This document shows positions 17,866 to 26,897 of a stretch of DNA of 64,000 nt, one piece after another (the first letter of the stretch is position 1; each line of letters opens with the position of its first letter). The notes under the pieces were generated by a model, which was given only the letters and a program-made list of their open reading frames with translations, made no database searches and was not told the origin of the DNA. A program made the position numbers and the translations under genes. This DNA comes from Streptomyces sp. NBC_01351 (lineage in GTDB: Bacteria; Actinomycetota; Actinomycetes; Streptomycetales; Streptomycetaceae). The stretch is taken from the NCBI RefSeq assembly GCF_036237315.1, contig NZ_CP108356.1, positions 806,001-870,000 on the forward strand, written 5' to 3'.

Positions 17866-20800
17866 TCAGCCGCGTCGTACCAGCGGGAACGGCAGCGTCT
17901 CGCGGATCGTCAGGCCCGTCAGGAACATGACGAGGCGGTCCACTCCGATGCCCAGACCGCCCGTCGGCGGCATCGCGTACTCCAGCGCGTCCAGGAAGTC
18001 GTTGTCGAGTTCCATGGCCTCCGGGTCCCCGCCCGCCGCGAGCAGGGACTGGGCGGTGAGCCGGCGCCGCTGCTCGACCGGGTCGGTCAGCTCCGAGTAG
18101 GCGGTGCCCAGTTCGGTGCCGAAGGCGACCAGGTCCCAGCGCTCGGCGAGCCGCGGGTCCTTGCGGTGCTGGCGGGTGAGCGGGGAGACGTCCGTGGGGA
18201 AGTCCTTGTAGAAGGTGGGCAGCTTGGTCCGCTCCTCCACCAGCCGTTCGTACATCTCCAGGACCACGTCCCCGCGGGTGTCCTCGGGCGCGTGCGGTAC
18301 GCCCGACCGGTCGCAGAGCCTGCGCAGGACGTGCTCCTCGGTGTCGGCGTCGACCTCCTCGCCGAGGGCCTCGCTGATCGCCCCGTACATGGTCTTGACC
18401 GGCCAGGTCCCGGAGATGTCGTGAACGACGAGCTTGCCGTCCGGGCCCGCCTTGTGCGCGATCGGTGAGCCGTAGGCGGCGGTGGCGGCGCCCTGGATGA
18501 GTTCGCGCGTGAGGTCGAGCATCACGTCGTAGTCGGCGAAGGCCTGGTACGCCTCCAGCATCGTGAACTCGGGGTTGTGCTTGTAGGAGACGCCCTCGTT
18601 GCGGAAGGTCCGCCCCATTTCGAAGACCTTCTCCATGCCGCCGACGCAGAGCCGCTTGAGGTACAGCTCGGGGGCGATGCGCAGGTACAGGTCCAGGTCG
18701 TAGGCGTTGATGTGGGTGCGGAAGGGCCGGGCGTTGGCGCCGCCGTGGATCTGCTGGAGCATCGGGGTCTCGACCTCCAGGTAGCCGCGGTCGAGCAGCC
18801 CCTGGCGCAGTGCCTGGACGGCGCTGGACCGGGCCCGTACGACGTCGCGCGCCTCGGGGCTGGCGACGAGGTCGAGGTAGCGGCGCCGGACCCGGGCCTC
18901 CGGGTCGGCGAGGCCCTTGCGCTTGTCGGGCAGGGGGCGCAGGCACTTGCCGGTGAGCTGCCAGGAGTCCACGAGGAGGGAGAGCTCGCCGCTCTTGCTG
19001 GCGCCGACCTCACCGCTCGCGACCACGTGGTCGCCGAAGTCGACCTGGGAGGTGAAGGTGTCCAGTACGCCGGCCCCCGTCTCGTCGCGGGTGAACATCA
19101 GCTGGACGTCCCCGGACCAGTCACGCAGCACGGCGAAGACCACGCCGCCGAGGTCGCGTACGACCATCACGCGCCCGGCGAGCGTGACCTGTTCGCCGGA
19201 GCGGGTCCTCGGCGGGTGGCCCGGGTGCGCGGCCTTCAGCTGGGCCACCGTGTGCGTGCGCGGCCGGATGCCTACGGGGTACGGGTCGGTGCCGCCCGCC
19301 CGGATGCGCTCCAGCTTGGCGTGCCGGACGCGGACCTGCTCGGGCAGCCGCTCGGAGGCCGCGCTCGCGCCCTCCTCCCCCACCGCGTCCAAGCCGAGGG
19401 AGTCGATGGAGGGCAGGCCCTCGGTGGTGGCGGGGGCGGTGAGGCCCCTGGGGCGGCCGTTGCCCCACAGGGTGCGCATGCTGGGTACGGAGACGAAGCC
19501 CTCGGCGATGCCGGAGGCGAGGCTGACTCGGGCGAGGGAGCCGGCGTCCTGGTAGCAGAGGAAGCGCGGGTACCACTCGGGGCCGTACTTGACGTTCGAG
19601 CGGTACAGGGCCTCCAGCTGCCACCAGCGGGAGAAGAAGAGCAGCAGCTTGCGCCACAGCTTGAGCACGGGGCCGGCGCCGATCCGGCCGCCCTCCTCGA
19701 AGGCGGAGCGGAAGACGGCGAAGTTGAGGGAGATCCTGCGCACGCCGAGGCCGGGGGCCGCGGCGCACAGCTGGGCGACCATGAACTCCATGACCCCGTT
19801 GGGGGCGGTGCGGTCGCGGCGCATCAGGTCGAGGGAGATGCCGTCCTTGCCCCAGGGGACGAAGGAGAGCAGGGCGATCAGCTCCCCCTTGTCGTCGAAG
19901 GCCTCCACCAGCAGGCAGTCGCCGTCGGCGGCGTCCCCGAGCCGGTCCAGGGCCATGGAGAAACCGCGCTCGGTCTCCGTGTCGCGCCACTTGTCGGCCC
20001 GGTCCACGATCATCTGCATCTCGTCCTCGGAGAGGGCGGAGTGGCGGCGGATGACGGTGGTGGCTCCGGTGCGCTTGACGCGGTTGACGGCCTGGCGGGT
20101 GACGCGCATGTCCCGGCCGTCGAGGTCGAAGTGGGCGACGTGCAGGATGGCCTCGTCGCCGAGCTGGAGGGCGCTGAGGCCGGAGCGGGCGTAGGCGGTG
20201 GCGCCGTCCTCGGAGGCGCCCATGACGGCGGGCTGCCAGCCGTAGCGGCGGGCGACGGCCAGCCAGGCGTCGATGGCCGGGGTCCACGCGGCCGGGTCGC
20301 CGACCGGGTCGCCGCTACCGAGGCAGACTCCGGCCTCGACACGGTAGGTGACGGCGGCCTTGCCGTTGGGGGCGAACACGACGGCCTTGTCGCGCCGGGT
20401 GGCGAAGTAGCCGAGGGAGTCGCCCCGCCCGTACGCGCCCAGCAGCGCGCGGATGCGGGGCTCCTCGTCGCCGTGCAGGGCGGCGGTCAGGCGCTGGGAG
20501 CGGAAGAGGGTGGCGGCCGCGTTCAGCAGGGCGAGGGCGCCGAGGAGGCCGAGCAGGAAGTACAGCGGGCGGGGCGGGCGGCCGTCGAACTGCCGGGCGG
20601 AGAAGAGCCCGCCGAAGACCTGCTTGGCGGCCCAGTCCAGCCACTGGCCCCGGGGCAGGCTGCCGGGGAAGATCGCGACGAGCCCCCAGCCGACGAGCAC
20701 GGCCGCGAGCAGCCCGACGCCGAGAACGACCATGGCCCGCCACAGGGCGCCGGGCCGGGAGGCGGCGTAGAACTCCCGTCGGGCGGCGATCAGCAGCCCC

Positions 20801-21168
20801 ATCGCGGCCACGGCGACGGCCATGGAGGGGACGCCGATCCCGTAGTCGCCCTCGGCGATGCTCAGCACGTCGGCGAGGATCAGCAGGGCCAAATAGGTGA
20901 TGACGATCCACCAGGCGACCTTCTTGCGGGTGCCGAGGGCCGCGGCGAGAAGGAAGAGGAAGACGGCGTAGGCGAGGTTCGCGCTGACCGGTACGACGAT
21001 GAGGTCGAGGAAGCGCACGACGTGCCGCAGGAGCCGCCGCAGGGTGGGCGAGAGCGAGAGCAGCGCGCACAGCAGACCGAGCGTTCCGAAGAACGCTCCG
21101 AATCCGTCGGGCACCCGGTTCAGGAAGCGGTTCCGGGTCCCGCGCGTCTCCTCCACGGTGGCACTCAT
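17866..21168 (-). CDS. lysX: Bifunctional lysylphosphatidylglycerol synthetase / lysine--tRNA ligase
   Basis: 1100 residues. N-terminal membrane region with several helices (to about 240), a DUF2156/MprF-like lysyl-transferase domain (about 250-600: GRGDSLGYFATRRDK, SGDPVGDP, ISLDLMRRD), then a complete class II lysyl-tRNA synthetase (OB fold VTLAGRVMVVRDLGGVVF; motif 2 FRNEGVSYKHNPEFTMLEAY; motif 3 GLGIGVDRLVMFLTG). This is the actinobacterial LysX fusion that makes Lys-tRNA and adds lysine to phosphatidylglycerol, lowering surface charge and giving resistance to cationic peptides. No Shine-Dalgarno precedes the ATG; a TACAGT box 7 nt upstream suggests leaderless transcription. Confidence 0.95.
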   Translation of the reverse strand: MSATVEETRGTRNRFLNRVPDGFGAFFGTLGLLCALLSLSPTLRRLLRHVVRFLDLIVVPVSANLAYAVFLFLLAAALGTRKKVAWWIVITYLALLILADVLSIAEGDYGIGVPSMAVAVAAMGLLIAARREFYAASRPGALWRAMVVLGVGLLAAVLVGWGLVAIFPGSLPRGQWLDWAAKQVFGGLFSARQFDGRPPRPLYFLLGLLGALALLNAAATLFRSQRLTAALHGDEEPRIRALLGAYGRGDSLGYFATRRDKAVVFAPNGKAAVTYRVEAGVCLGSGDPVGDPAAWTPAIDAWLAVARRYGWQPAVMGASEDGATAYARSGLSALQLGDEAILHVAHFDLDGRDMRVTRQAVNRVKRTGATTVIRRHSALSEDEMQMIVDRADKWRDTETERGFSMALDRLGDAADGDCLLVEAFDDKGELIALLSFVPWGKDGISLDLMRRDRTAPNGVMEFMVAQLCAAAPGLGVRRISLNFAVFRSAFEEGGRIGAGPVLKLWRKLLLFFSRWWQLEALYRSNVKYGPEWYPRFLCYQDAGSLARVSLASGIAEGFVSVPSMRTLWGNGRPRGLTAPATTEGLPSIDSLGLDAVGEEGASAASERLPEQVRVRHAKLERIRAGGTDPYPVGIRPRTHTVAQLKAAHPGHPPRTRSGEQVTLAGRVMVVRDLGGVVFAVLRDWSGDVQLMFTRDETGAGVLDTFTSQVDFGDHVVASGEVGASKSGELSLLVDSWQLTGKCLRPLPDKRKGLADPEARVRRRYLDLVASPEARDVVRARSSAVQALRQGLLDRGYLEVETPMLQQIHGGANARPFRTHINAYDLDLYLRIAPELYLKRLCVGGMEKVFEMGRTFRNEGVSYKHNPEFTMLEAYQAFADYDVMLDLTRELIQGAATAAYGSPIAHKAGPDGKLVVHDISGTWPVKTMYGAISEALGEEVDADTEEHVLRRLCDRSGVPHAPEDTRGDVVLEMYERLVEERTKLPTFYKDFPTDVSPLTRQHRKDPRLAERWDLVAFGTELGTAYSELTDPVEQRRRLTAQSLLAAGGDPEAMELDNDFLDALEYAMPPTGGLGIGVDRLVMFLTGLTIRETLPFPLVRRG

Positions 21169-21585
21169 GGTTCGCACTGTAAGGAGGACCACCGCCGTCC
21201 GCGCGGCGAACGGCTCGGCCTCCGGGCTCGCGTACGCGGCGGAGCTGGGCCGTGTCCCGCAGGCCCGAACGGGGACGGGCGTGCGTCGGGCAGTCCCCGC
21301 AGGGCACCCGTGCCCCCGACTCAGGCCGGGACCCCCCGGACCGGACGGGGCCGGGTGTGTGTCGGGGCGTCCCCGCAGGGCGTCGAACACAACCACCCTC
21401 GGCCTACCGACCCCTCGAACCGTTCGACGCCCGAGGAGACGCCCCGGCGCGCGCCCGGCCACGGCCGGGCCGGCCCCACACCGACCCCGCACCCGCCCCA
21501 GCCCCGGCTGGGCCCGCCGCCCCACAGGGCGCGCCAGTGGCGGACACCACCGAGGGGATCGCGCCGGTGTCGGTCAGGTACCGGC
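21169..21585. repeat. 417-bp intergenic region with two imperfect direct repeats
   Basis: Between capA-like and lysX, both on the minus strand. Two copies of a roughly 45-bp sequence end in GTCCCCGCAGGGC (about 21262-21304 and 21338-21381), spaced about 76 bp. No supported gene is present; frames here are low-complexity. The repeats may be structural or regulatory. Confidence 0.45.
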
Positions 21586-22779
21586 TCACTTCCCCATGGT
21601 GAGCCCGTCCTTCGCGGCCCCGCGGCTGAGGACGGCCTCGGTGACGGCCTCCTTGGCACTCGCGTACGCCTCCCCCTCGGAGTCGAGCGCGAGGTTGATC
21701 ACCCGCCCGGTGGAGAGGTCCATCATCTGCGGGACGAACTCGGCCTTGGTCACCTGCCAGCGCTGCCCGGCCGCGGCCGGCGGGGCGAAGGTGAAGCGTC
21801 CGATCGAGCCGTAGTTGCCGCGCATGTCCCGCGCGCCCGTGTAGTTGAACATCTCGCCCGCGACCTGGTCGCCCATGCCGTAGATGATCCAGGTGCCGTT
21901 GACCTTCTCGTAGGCCTGCGGGATGTGCGCGTGCGTGCCGAGGATCAGGTCGATGTCGGGGCGGCCGCCGGTCTGCGAGGCGGTCAGGGCCTTGCCGAGC
22001 GAGAGCTGGGTCTCGTCCGGTGCGGTCTGCCACTCCGTGCCCCAGTGCACGCTCACCAGCACCACGTCCGCGCCCGCCGTCCGGGCGGCCCGCGCATCGG
22101 CGATGATCTTGTCCTGCTTCATCAGGTTGACCGCCCACGGCTGCCCCTCCGGCAGCGGGTAGCCGTTGGTGTCGTAGGTGTAGGCGAGGTGCGCGACCTT
22201 GGCGGAGCCCGCCGTGTACGTGGTCACCGTGGCGGCCTCGGCGGCGGTGCGGGCCGAACCGGCGTGCTTCAGCCCGACCTTGTCGAAGCGGTCCAGGGTG
22301 CGGCGCAGCCCGCCGGCGCCGTCGTCGAGGGTGTGGTTCGAGGCCGTGGAGCACCCGTCGTACCCGGTCTCCTTCAGCCCGTCGGCCACCTCGGGCGGGG
22401 ATTTGAAGGCCGGGTAGCCGGAGAACGGGCCGCCGTCCTGGCCGTAGATGGTCTCCATGTGACACAGGGCGAGGTCGGCCGCCGACACCACGGACTTGAC
22501 GCCGGAGAACATCGGCCCGAAGTCGTAGCCATCGCCGGGAGCGTCGTTCGCCGCGCGCTGGATGACCGAGGTGTGCGGCAGTACGTCGCCGCTCGCGACG
22601 AGGGTGAAGCCCTTGGCGGCGGGGGATCCCGCAGCGCTGGGGGGCGACGGCCGGCCGGAGTCGGCGAGGCGGGCCGGTGCGGATTCCCCGGCTGCGGAGC
22701 AGCCGGCCGTGGACGCGGCCGCTGCGGACAGCAGGAGGGCGGACAGGAGGGCGGTCGTTCGCCGGGGGCTCTTGCTCAT
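21586..22779 (-). CDS. CapA family metallophosphatase-like lipoprotein
   Basis: 397 residues. Lipoprotein signal with lipobox TAGC near residue 27. The domain begins FTLVASGDVLPHTSVIQRA and shows the PGA_cap/CapA calcineurin-like motifs: ASGDVL, SNHTLDDG, VHWGTEW, GTHAHIPQ, IIYGMGDQ. In Bacillus CapA/PgsA acts in poly-gamma-glutamate capsule export; in Streptomyces the partners are absent, so the role is unclear. Metal-dependent hydrolysis at the cell surface is inferred. The promoter region carries a short perfect palindrome. Confidence 0.88.
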   Translation of the reverse strand: MSKSPRRTTALLSALLLSAAAASTAGCSAAGESAPARLADSGRPSPPSAAGSPAAKGFTLVASGDVLPHTSVIQRAANDAPGDGYDFGPMFSGVKSVVSAADLALCHMETIYGQDGGPFSGYPAFKSPPEVADGLKETGYDGCSTASNHTLDDGAGGLRRTLDRFDKVGLKHAGSARTAAEAATVTTYTAGSAKVAHLAYTYDTNGYPLPEGQPWAVNLMKQDKIIADARAARTAGADVVLVSVHWGTEWQTAPDETQLSLGKALTASQTGGRPDIDLILGTHAHIPQAYEKVNGTWIIYGMGDQVAGEMFNYTGARDMRGNYGSIGRFTFAPPAAAGQRWQVTKAEFVPQMMDLSTGRVINLALDSEGEAYASAKEAVTEAVLSRGAAKDGLTMGK

Positions 22780-22805
22780 CTGTCCCAGCTCTCATTAGTA
22801 CGACT

Positions 22806-22819
22806 ATCTGATGTCAGAT
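22806..22819. promoter_or_regulatory. Palindrome ATCTGA-TG-TCAGAT in the capA-like promoter
   Basis: A perfect inverted repeat 27-40 bases upstream of the capA-like start, in the position where a repressor would block the minus-strand promoter. The remainder of the 376-bp gap to the sigma factor gene (22780-23155) is C/A-rich low-complexity DNA without a supported gene. Confidence 0.4.
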
Positions 22820-23155
22820 CACCTGCAATCCACATAAGGAGACGCCGCAAGTCAAGGAACGGATCCGTCCGCCTGACGCGCGCCCACCCCAATGGCCCAT
22901 CCCCGGCCCCGGCCCACGCCCGGCCACGCCCTGCCGACCCCCGCCCACCCCCCACCGACCCCCCGCCGGCCCCCACCGGCCCCCTGCCGTTCGCCGCGCC
23001 GTTCGACCGTTCGCCGCTCGGCACTGCCGCCCACCGGCCGACCCAGGTACTTGGGCGCACCACGTGGACGGGACGGTTCCGAGGCGGCCCGCCGCAGGTC
23101 AGGGTGAACGGGTCGCCCCCGGTCGGCCCCCACACACCCGCGGAAGGAGCCCCTC

Positions 23156-23695
23156 GTGCCGCTCTCCCCCACCCTCCAGCGCACGGATCCCGAAGCCCTG
23201 GCCGAACTCCAGCGCGACCACGGACGGGCCCTGTTCGGTTTCCTGCTCGGCCTCACGGCCGGCGACGCCCAGCGCGCGGAGGACCTCGTACAGGAAACCC
23301 TCGTACGGGTCTGGCAGCACCCGGAGGTCCTGGCGAGCGCGCACGAATCGATGCGGCCCTGGCTGTTCACGGTGGCCCGTCGGCTCGCGATCGACGCCCG
23401 CCGGGCCCGGCTGTCCCGGCCGCAGGAAGTGGACCCGGAAGGGCTTGAGCAGGCGCCCGCCCCCGAGGACGCGGTGGCCGGCTCGGTCACGGCGATCGAC
23501 GTCCGCCGGGCCGTCGGATCGCTGGGCCAGGAGCACCGCGAGGTGCTGATGCAGGTGTACTTCCAGGACCGCTCGGTGGCTGAGGCCGCCGCCGAGCTCG
23601 GGATCCCCGCCGGAACGGTGAAGTCCCGTACGTACTACGCCCTGCGCGCCCTCAGGAAGGGCCTCCAGGGATACGGGTACGGTCTCGGCGCCTGA
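23156..23695 (+). CDS. ECF-type RNA polymerase sigma factor
   Basis: 179 residues from GTG 23156 after GGAAGGAG. Region 2 is clear (ALFGFLLGLTAGDAQRAEDLVQETLVRVWQH ... MRPWLFTVARRLAIDARRAR) and region 4 has the helix-turn-helix (LGQEHREVLMQVYFQDRSVAEAAAELGIPAGTVKSRTYYALRALRKGL). No zinc-binding anti-sigma factor follows, so control must be at its own promoter or by a distant partner. The following gene is 180 bases away. Confidence 0.92.
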   Translation: MPLSPTLQRTDPEALAELQRDHGRALFGFLLGLTAGDAQRAEDLVQETLVRVWQHPEVLASAHESMRPWLFTVARRLAIDARRARLSRPQEVDPEGLEQAPAPEDAVAGSVTAIDVRRAVGSLGQEHREVLMQVYFQDRSVAEAAAELGIPAGTVKSRTYYALRALRKGLQGYGYGLGA

Positions 23696-23875
23696 TGGCT
23701 CCCCCGAAGCCGAACGGGTCGGGTATCGCCTCGAACGCACGCGGACCGGACACGAAGTGCATCGAATTCGGCATCAGAGCGTGCAAGTTGAGTAAACATC
23801 CCCCGCTCTACGAGCCGCCGGGTGAAGGCTCGGGGCTGACGGCGGGACGCTCGACGCGCGGGAGAAGGTGGAACG

Positions 23876-24391
23876 GTGCAGCCCGAGGGTATGAACGGCA
23901 CCAGTGACGGCGGGCTCGCGGTGCCCATGGCTTGGCTCTACGCCGAGTACATCGCGGACGAACTGCTGCGCACGGGCCGGCTGATCCCGGTCAGCACGCT
24001 GGAGTTCCGGGCCGGCCGCGACACGCTCGCACTGACGATCTACCTCTCGGACGCCGCCGGCGAGCTCTCCGGGATCCGGGTCGTCTCCCAGCTCGACGAG
24101 TGGATGTCCCTGACGGCGTACGGACATCCCTGGCGCGACTGGGTGCACACCCGGTTCCTCGCACTGGGCGAGGAGGCCAGGGAGCGGGGCCGGGGCGAGG
24201 ACCCGGACCTGGAACTGGCCCGGGTCGCATGGCGCTGGCTCGACAGCACCGAACTCTTCGCCACCAATCTCGACCCCGGCCGGCACGGCCACGCCGACAC
24301 CCCGGCGGGCCTGGACGAGAACGCCCGGGTGTGGACCCCCGCCTGGCAACTCGGGCTGCCGCTCGGTCACTTGGCGATGCACTTGTTCTGA
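23876..24391 (+). CDS. Conserved hypothetical protein
   Basis: 171 residues from GTG 23876, preceded by a GGGAG-AAGG-TGG purine run; an ATG five codons later is also possible. The sequence (VPMAWLYAEYIADELLRTGRLIPVSTLEFRAGRDTLALTIYL) looks like a folded soluble protein with normal codon use. No family recognised. Its last 25 bases overlap the convergent membrane-protein gene. Confidence 0.7.
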   Translation: MQPEGMNGTSDGGLAVPMAWLYAEYIADELLRTGRLIPVSTLEFRAGRDTLALTIYLSDAAGELSGIRVVSQLDEWMSLTAYGHPWRDWVHTRFLALGEEARERGRGEDPDLELARVAWRWLDSTELFATNLDPGRHGHADTPAGLDENARVWTPAWQLGLPLGHLAMHLF

Positions 24392-25416
24392 GCCGCGGAC
24401 TCCGGCTCCACCAGCCCGGCCGGGGCCGCGACAGCCGCCGCGGCCGCCGCACGCCGTGCGGTGACGACCACGCGCACGGTGGTCGCGGCACCGACCAACA
24501 GGACCGCCGCGAAGGCGGCGAGGGTCGCGGCGTCCGGGTGGATCAGGGACTGGCCGCGGCCGGCCTGCCAGGTCACGACGGCGACGAGACCGCTGTAGCC
24601 AAGTGCGGCACTGCCCACGAGACGGGCGCGGACCCGCTCGTCGCGCAGCCAGGCGTGCCGGGCCGACAGGGCGACCAGCACGACGGTGAGCACCAGCAGG
24701 ACCTGGATGCCGTGCAGGGCGAAGAAGTGCGGGACCCGGAAGTCGCCGCCGGTGACGCTCCAGTTGGTGAGGGGCATGCCGTGTCCGTCGGGGTCGCCTA
24801 TGCCGTGGCCCTGATACATGGGGATCTCGTTGCCGTTCGCGTCGGTGACGGTGCGCTCGTGTATCCCGGTCACCATCCAGTAGACCGGGATGAGCATGCC
24901 GACGGTGGCGAGGCCGAGGCCGGCACGGATGGCCCGGTTCAGGTCCCTGCCGCCCGTGCGCTGCATCAACACGATGATTGCGACGACCAGTTGCGCGATG
25001 ACGATGACCATGACGCCGAGGGTGAGGATCGGCACCAGGGCCAGGGTGATCGGGTCGCTCTGGTCGGCGTTGAAGTGGCTGATCGTTCCGCGTGCCGCCT
25101 GGACGGTGATGGCGGCGACTTCGGCGGTCGTGGCCACCGCGAAGACGGTGCCGACCCACCGGGCGAGGCGCCTCCCCCTGTCCAGTCTCGCCAGCAGCCA
25201 GGCCAGCGTTCCGGTGTAGAGGGCGAAGGCGAAGCCGAACTTCATCGGCTTGGCCCAGACCGACTCGCCCAGCAGGGTCCGGTCGTCCACGGCCATCCCG
25301 ACGCCGCAGAGGGCCACGAGGACCGCCATGAGGGCGGCGCAGATCAGCAGCGGGCGGTGCCAGGTGCCCCGGGCACTGCGGCGGGCGGCGGGTGCGGGCT
25401 TGATCGACGCGGTCAC
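24367..25416 (-). CDS. Multi-pass membrane protein under TetR control
   Basis: 349 residues from GTG 25416, with AAAGGAG upstream. About seven hydrophobic segments (LLICAALMAVLVALCGVGMAV, ALVPILTLGVMVIVIAQLVVAIIVL, IQVLLVLTVVLVAL and others). A conserved-looking central part (FNADQSDPITLA ... GDFRVPHFFALHGIQVLL) contains several His residues. Function not recognised. It is divergent from a TetR gene with palindromic sites between, so it is probably the target of that repressor. Confidence 0.8.
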   Translation of the reverse strand: MTASIKPAPAARRSARGTWHRPLLICAALMAVLVALCGVGMAVDDRTLLGESVWAKPMKFGFAFALYTGTLAWLLARLDRGRRLARWVGTVFAVATTAEVAAITVQAARGTISHFNADQSDPITLALVPILTLGVMVIVIAQLVVAIIVLMQRTGGRDLNRAIRAGLGLATVGMLIPVYWMVTGIHERTVTDANGNEIPMYQGHGIGDPDGHGMPLTNWSVTGGDFRVPHFFALHGIQVLLVLTVVLVALSARHAWLRDERVRARLVGSAALGYSGLVAVVTWQAGRGQSLIHPDAATLAAFAAVLLVGAATTVRVVVTARRAAAAAAVAAPAGLVEPESAAQNKCIAK

Positions 25417-25433
25417 TGCGGCTCCTTTTACGC

Positions 25434-25509
25434 TGTTCAAGTTCGCTGACTTGCACACCGTAAAAGAGGTCCGCGCGCAGCGCAACCCCCTTCTTGAACA
25501 CTGTGCAAG
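25434..25509. promoter_or_regulatory. Two operator-like inverted repeats between the membrane protein and tetR
   Basis: Site 1, 25493-25509: CTTGAACA-C-TGTGCAAG, a 17-bp palindrome with a single mismatch, about 20 bases before the tetR ATG. Site 2, 25434-25457: TGTTCAAG-N8-CTTGCACA, the same half-sites facing outward, close to the membrane-protein start. Shared half-site CTTG[AC]ACA suggests one regulator, the adjacent TetR protein, controlling both genes. Confidence 0.6.
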
Positions 25510-25530
25510 GAGGTCGGCTACGCTGGGCTC

Positions 25531-26211
25531 ATGCCACGTGAGACCTTGAGCCGTGACCAGATCGTCCGGGCCGCCATCGACCTCCTCGACAGCGAGGGCA
25601 TCGACGGCCTGAGCATGCGCCGTCTCGGTCAGCGGATGGGTTCGGCGGCCACCGCGATGTACTGGCACGTCGGGAGCAAGGAGAGCCTCGTGGTCCTCGC
25701 GGCCGACGAGGTGTGGGCCGAGCTGACCTTCCCCGACCCCGTCGAGATCGGCTGGCGGGCCGCGGCCCGTGCGCTGGTGCACGACACGTACGCCCTGGGC
25801 AGGCGCCACCCGTGGCTCGTCCCCGCCATCAGCACGCACTTCGTCTACGGCCCCGGGATGGCCGGCTTCCAGGAGCACTCGTACGCGATCTACGAGGCCG
25901 CCGGGTTCACCGGCCGCGAGCTCGACTGGGCCGTGAACACGACCTTCACGTTCGTCGCCGGCACCCTGCTCGCCGACGCCTCCCAGGCGACGCTCGCCGA
26001 GGCCCAGGTCCCCCGGGGAAAGGGCGACGAGGGCCCGCCGCAGAGCGTCGCCGAATGGGCGTGGGCCATCGCCTCGCGCTACCCGCGGCTACGCGCCCGC
26101 ATCGAGGACCAGCAGGGCGCCGACCCCGCGTCGCTCGCCGCCGAGAAGTTCGAGTTCGGCGTGGAGGCCATCCTCGACGGCCTGGAGTCCCGCCGCGCCG
26201 GCCGCGCCTAG
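25531..26211 (+). CDS. TetR/AcrR family transcriptional regulator
   Basis: 226 residues. N-terminal helix-turn-helix: RDQIVRAAIDLLDSEGIDGLSMRRLGQRMGSAATAMYWHVGSKESLVVLAADEV, the classic TetR form, followed by a TetR_C-type ligand domain (WRAAARALVHDTYALGRRHPWLVPAI). It probably represses itself and the divergent membrane protein through the shared palindromes. Its 3' end overlaps the convergent response-regulator gene by 4 bases. Confidence 0.92.
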   Translation: MPRETLSRDQIVRAAIDLLDSEGIDGLSMRRLGQRMGSAATAMYWHVGSKESLVVLAADEVWAELTFPDPVEIGWRAAARALVHDTYALGRRHPWLVPAISTHFVYGPGMAGFQEHSYAIYEAAGFTGRELDWAVNTTFTFVAGTLLADASQATLAEAQVPRGKGDEGPPQSVAEWAWAIASRYPRLRARIEDQQGADPASLAAEKFEFGVEAILDGLESRRAGRA

Positions 26212-26897
26212 GACCCCTGGGCGGCCCCGCGTTCGCCGGCGCTGACCAGCCCCGTCTCGTAGGCGACGATGACCGCCTGGACGCGGTCGCGGAGTCCGAG
26301 CTTGGCGAGGATGCGGGCGACGTGCGTCTTGACGGTCGCCTCGGCCAGGTGGAGACGGGTGGCGAGTTCGGCGTTGCTCAGCCCCCGGGCCAGCAGGCCG
26401 AGCACCTCCAGTTCGCGCGGGGTGAGCGAGGCGAGGTCGCGATGGAGGGCGGCGGTGTCGGTGCCGCGCTGGGCGAACCTCTGCACGAGGCGGCGGGTGA
26501 TGGCGGGAGCCAGGAGGGCGTCGCCGGTACGGACCGTGCGGACGGCCGAGGCCAGGTGCTCGGGGGTGACGTCCTTGAGGAGGAAGCCGCTGGCCCCGGC
26601 GGACAGCGCCGCGTAGACGTACCGGTCGAGGTCGAAGGTGGTCAGGATGATGACACGGGGTTCGCCCGGGGCTCCGGTGAGGATGCGGCGGGTGGCCTCC
26701 AGGCCGTCCATCTCGGGCATCCGGACGTCCATCAGGACCACGTCGGGCCGGGTTCGGCGGACCGCTTCGACCGCCTCGGCTCCGTTGGTCGCCTCGGCGA
26801 CCACGTCGATCCCGTCGGCGCCGAGGATCATCCGGAACCCGGTACGGACCAGGGTCTGGTCGTCGGCCAGGAGCACACGCGGCGGCTGCTCGGTCAC
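26208..26897 (-). CDS. NarL/LuxR-type response regulator
   Basis: 229 residues. Receiver domain with VLLADDQTLVRTGFRMIL, phosphoacceptor Asp in VVLMDVRMPEMDG and the conserved Lys in GFLLKDV; C-terminal LuxR helix-turn-helix (LTPRELEVLGLLARGLSNAELATRLHLAEATVKTHVARILAKLGLRDRVQAVIVAYE). The GTG start overlaps the kinase stop (GTGA), so the pair is translationally coupled. Likely controls the divergent ABC transporter 1.5 kb away. Confidence 0.95.
   Translation of the reverse strand: MTEQPPRVLLADDQTLVRTGFRMILGADGIDVVAEATNGAEAVEAVRRTRPDVVLMDVRMPEMDGLEATRRILTGAPGEPRVIILTTFDLDRYVYAALSAGASGFLLKDVTPEHLASAVRTVRTGDALLAPAITRRLVQRFAQRGTDTAALHRDLASLTPRELEVLGLLARGLSNAELATRLHLAEATVKTHVARILAKLGLRDRVQAVIVAYETGLVSAGERGAAQGS

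Noticed and set aside
18577..23448. Open frame of 1623 codons on the plus strand
   Set aside because: It is the antisense shadow of lysX and the capA-like gene, Gly/Ala/Val/Glu-rich without any recognised domain.
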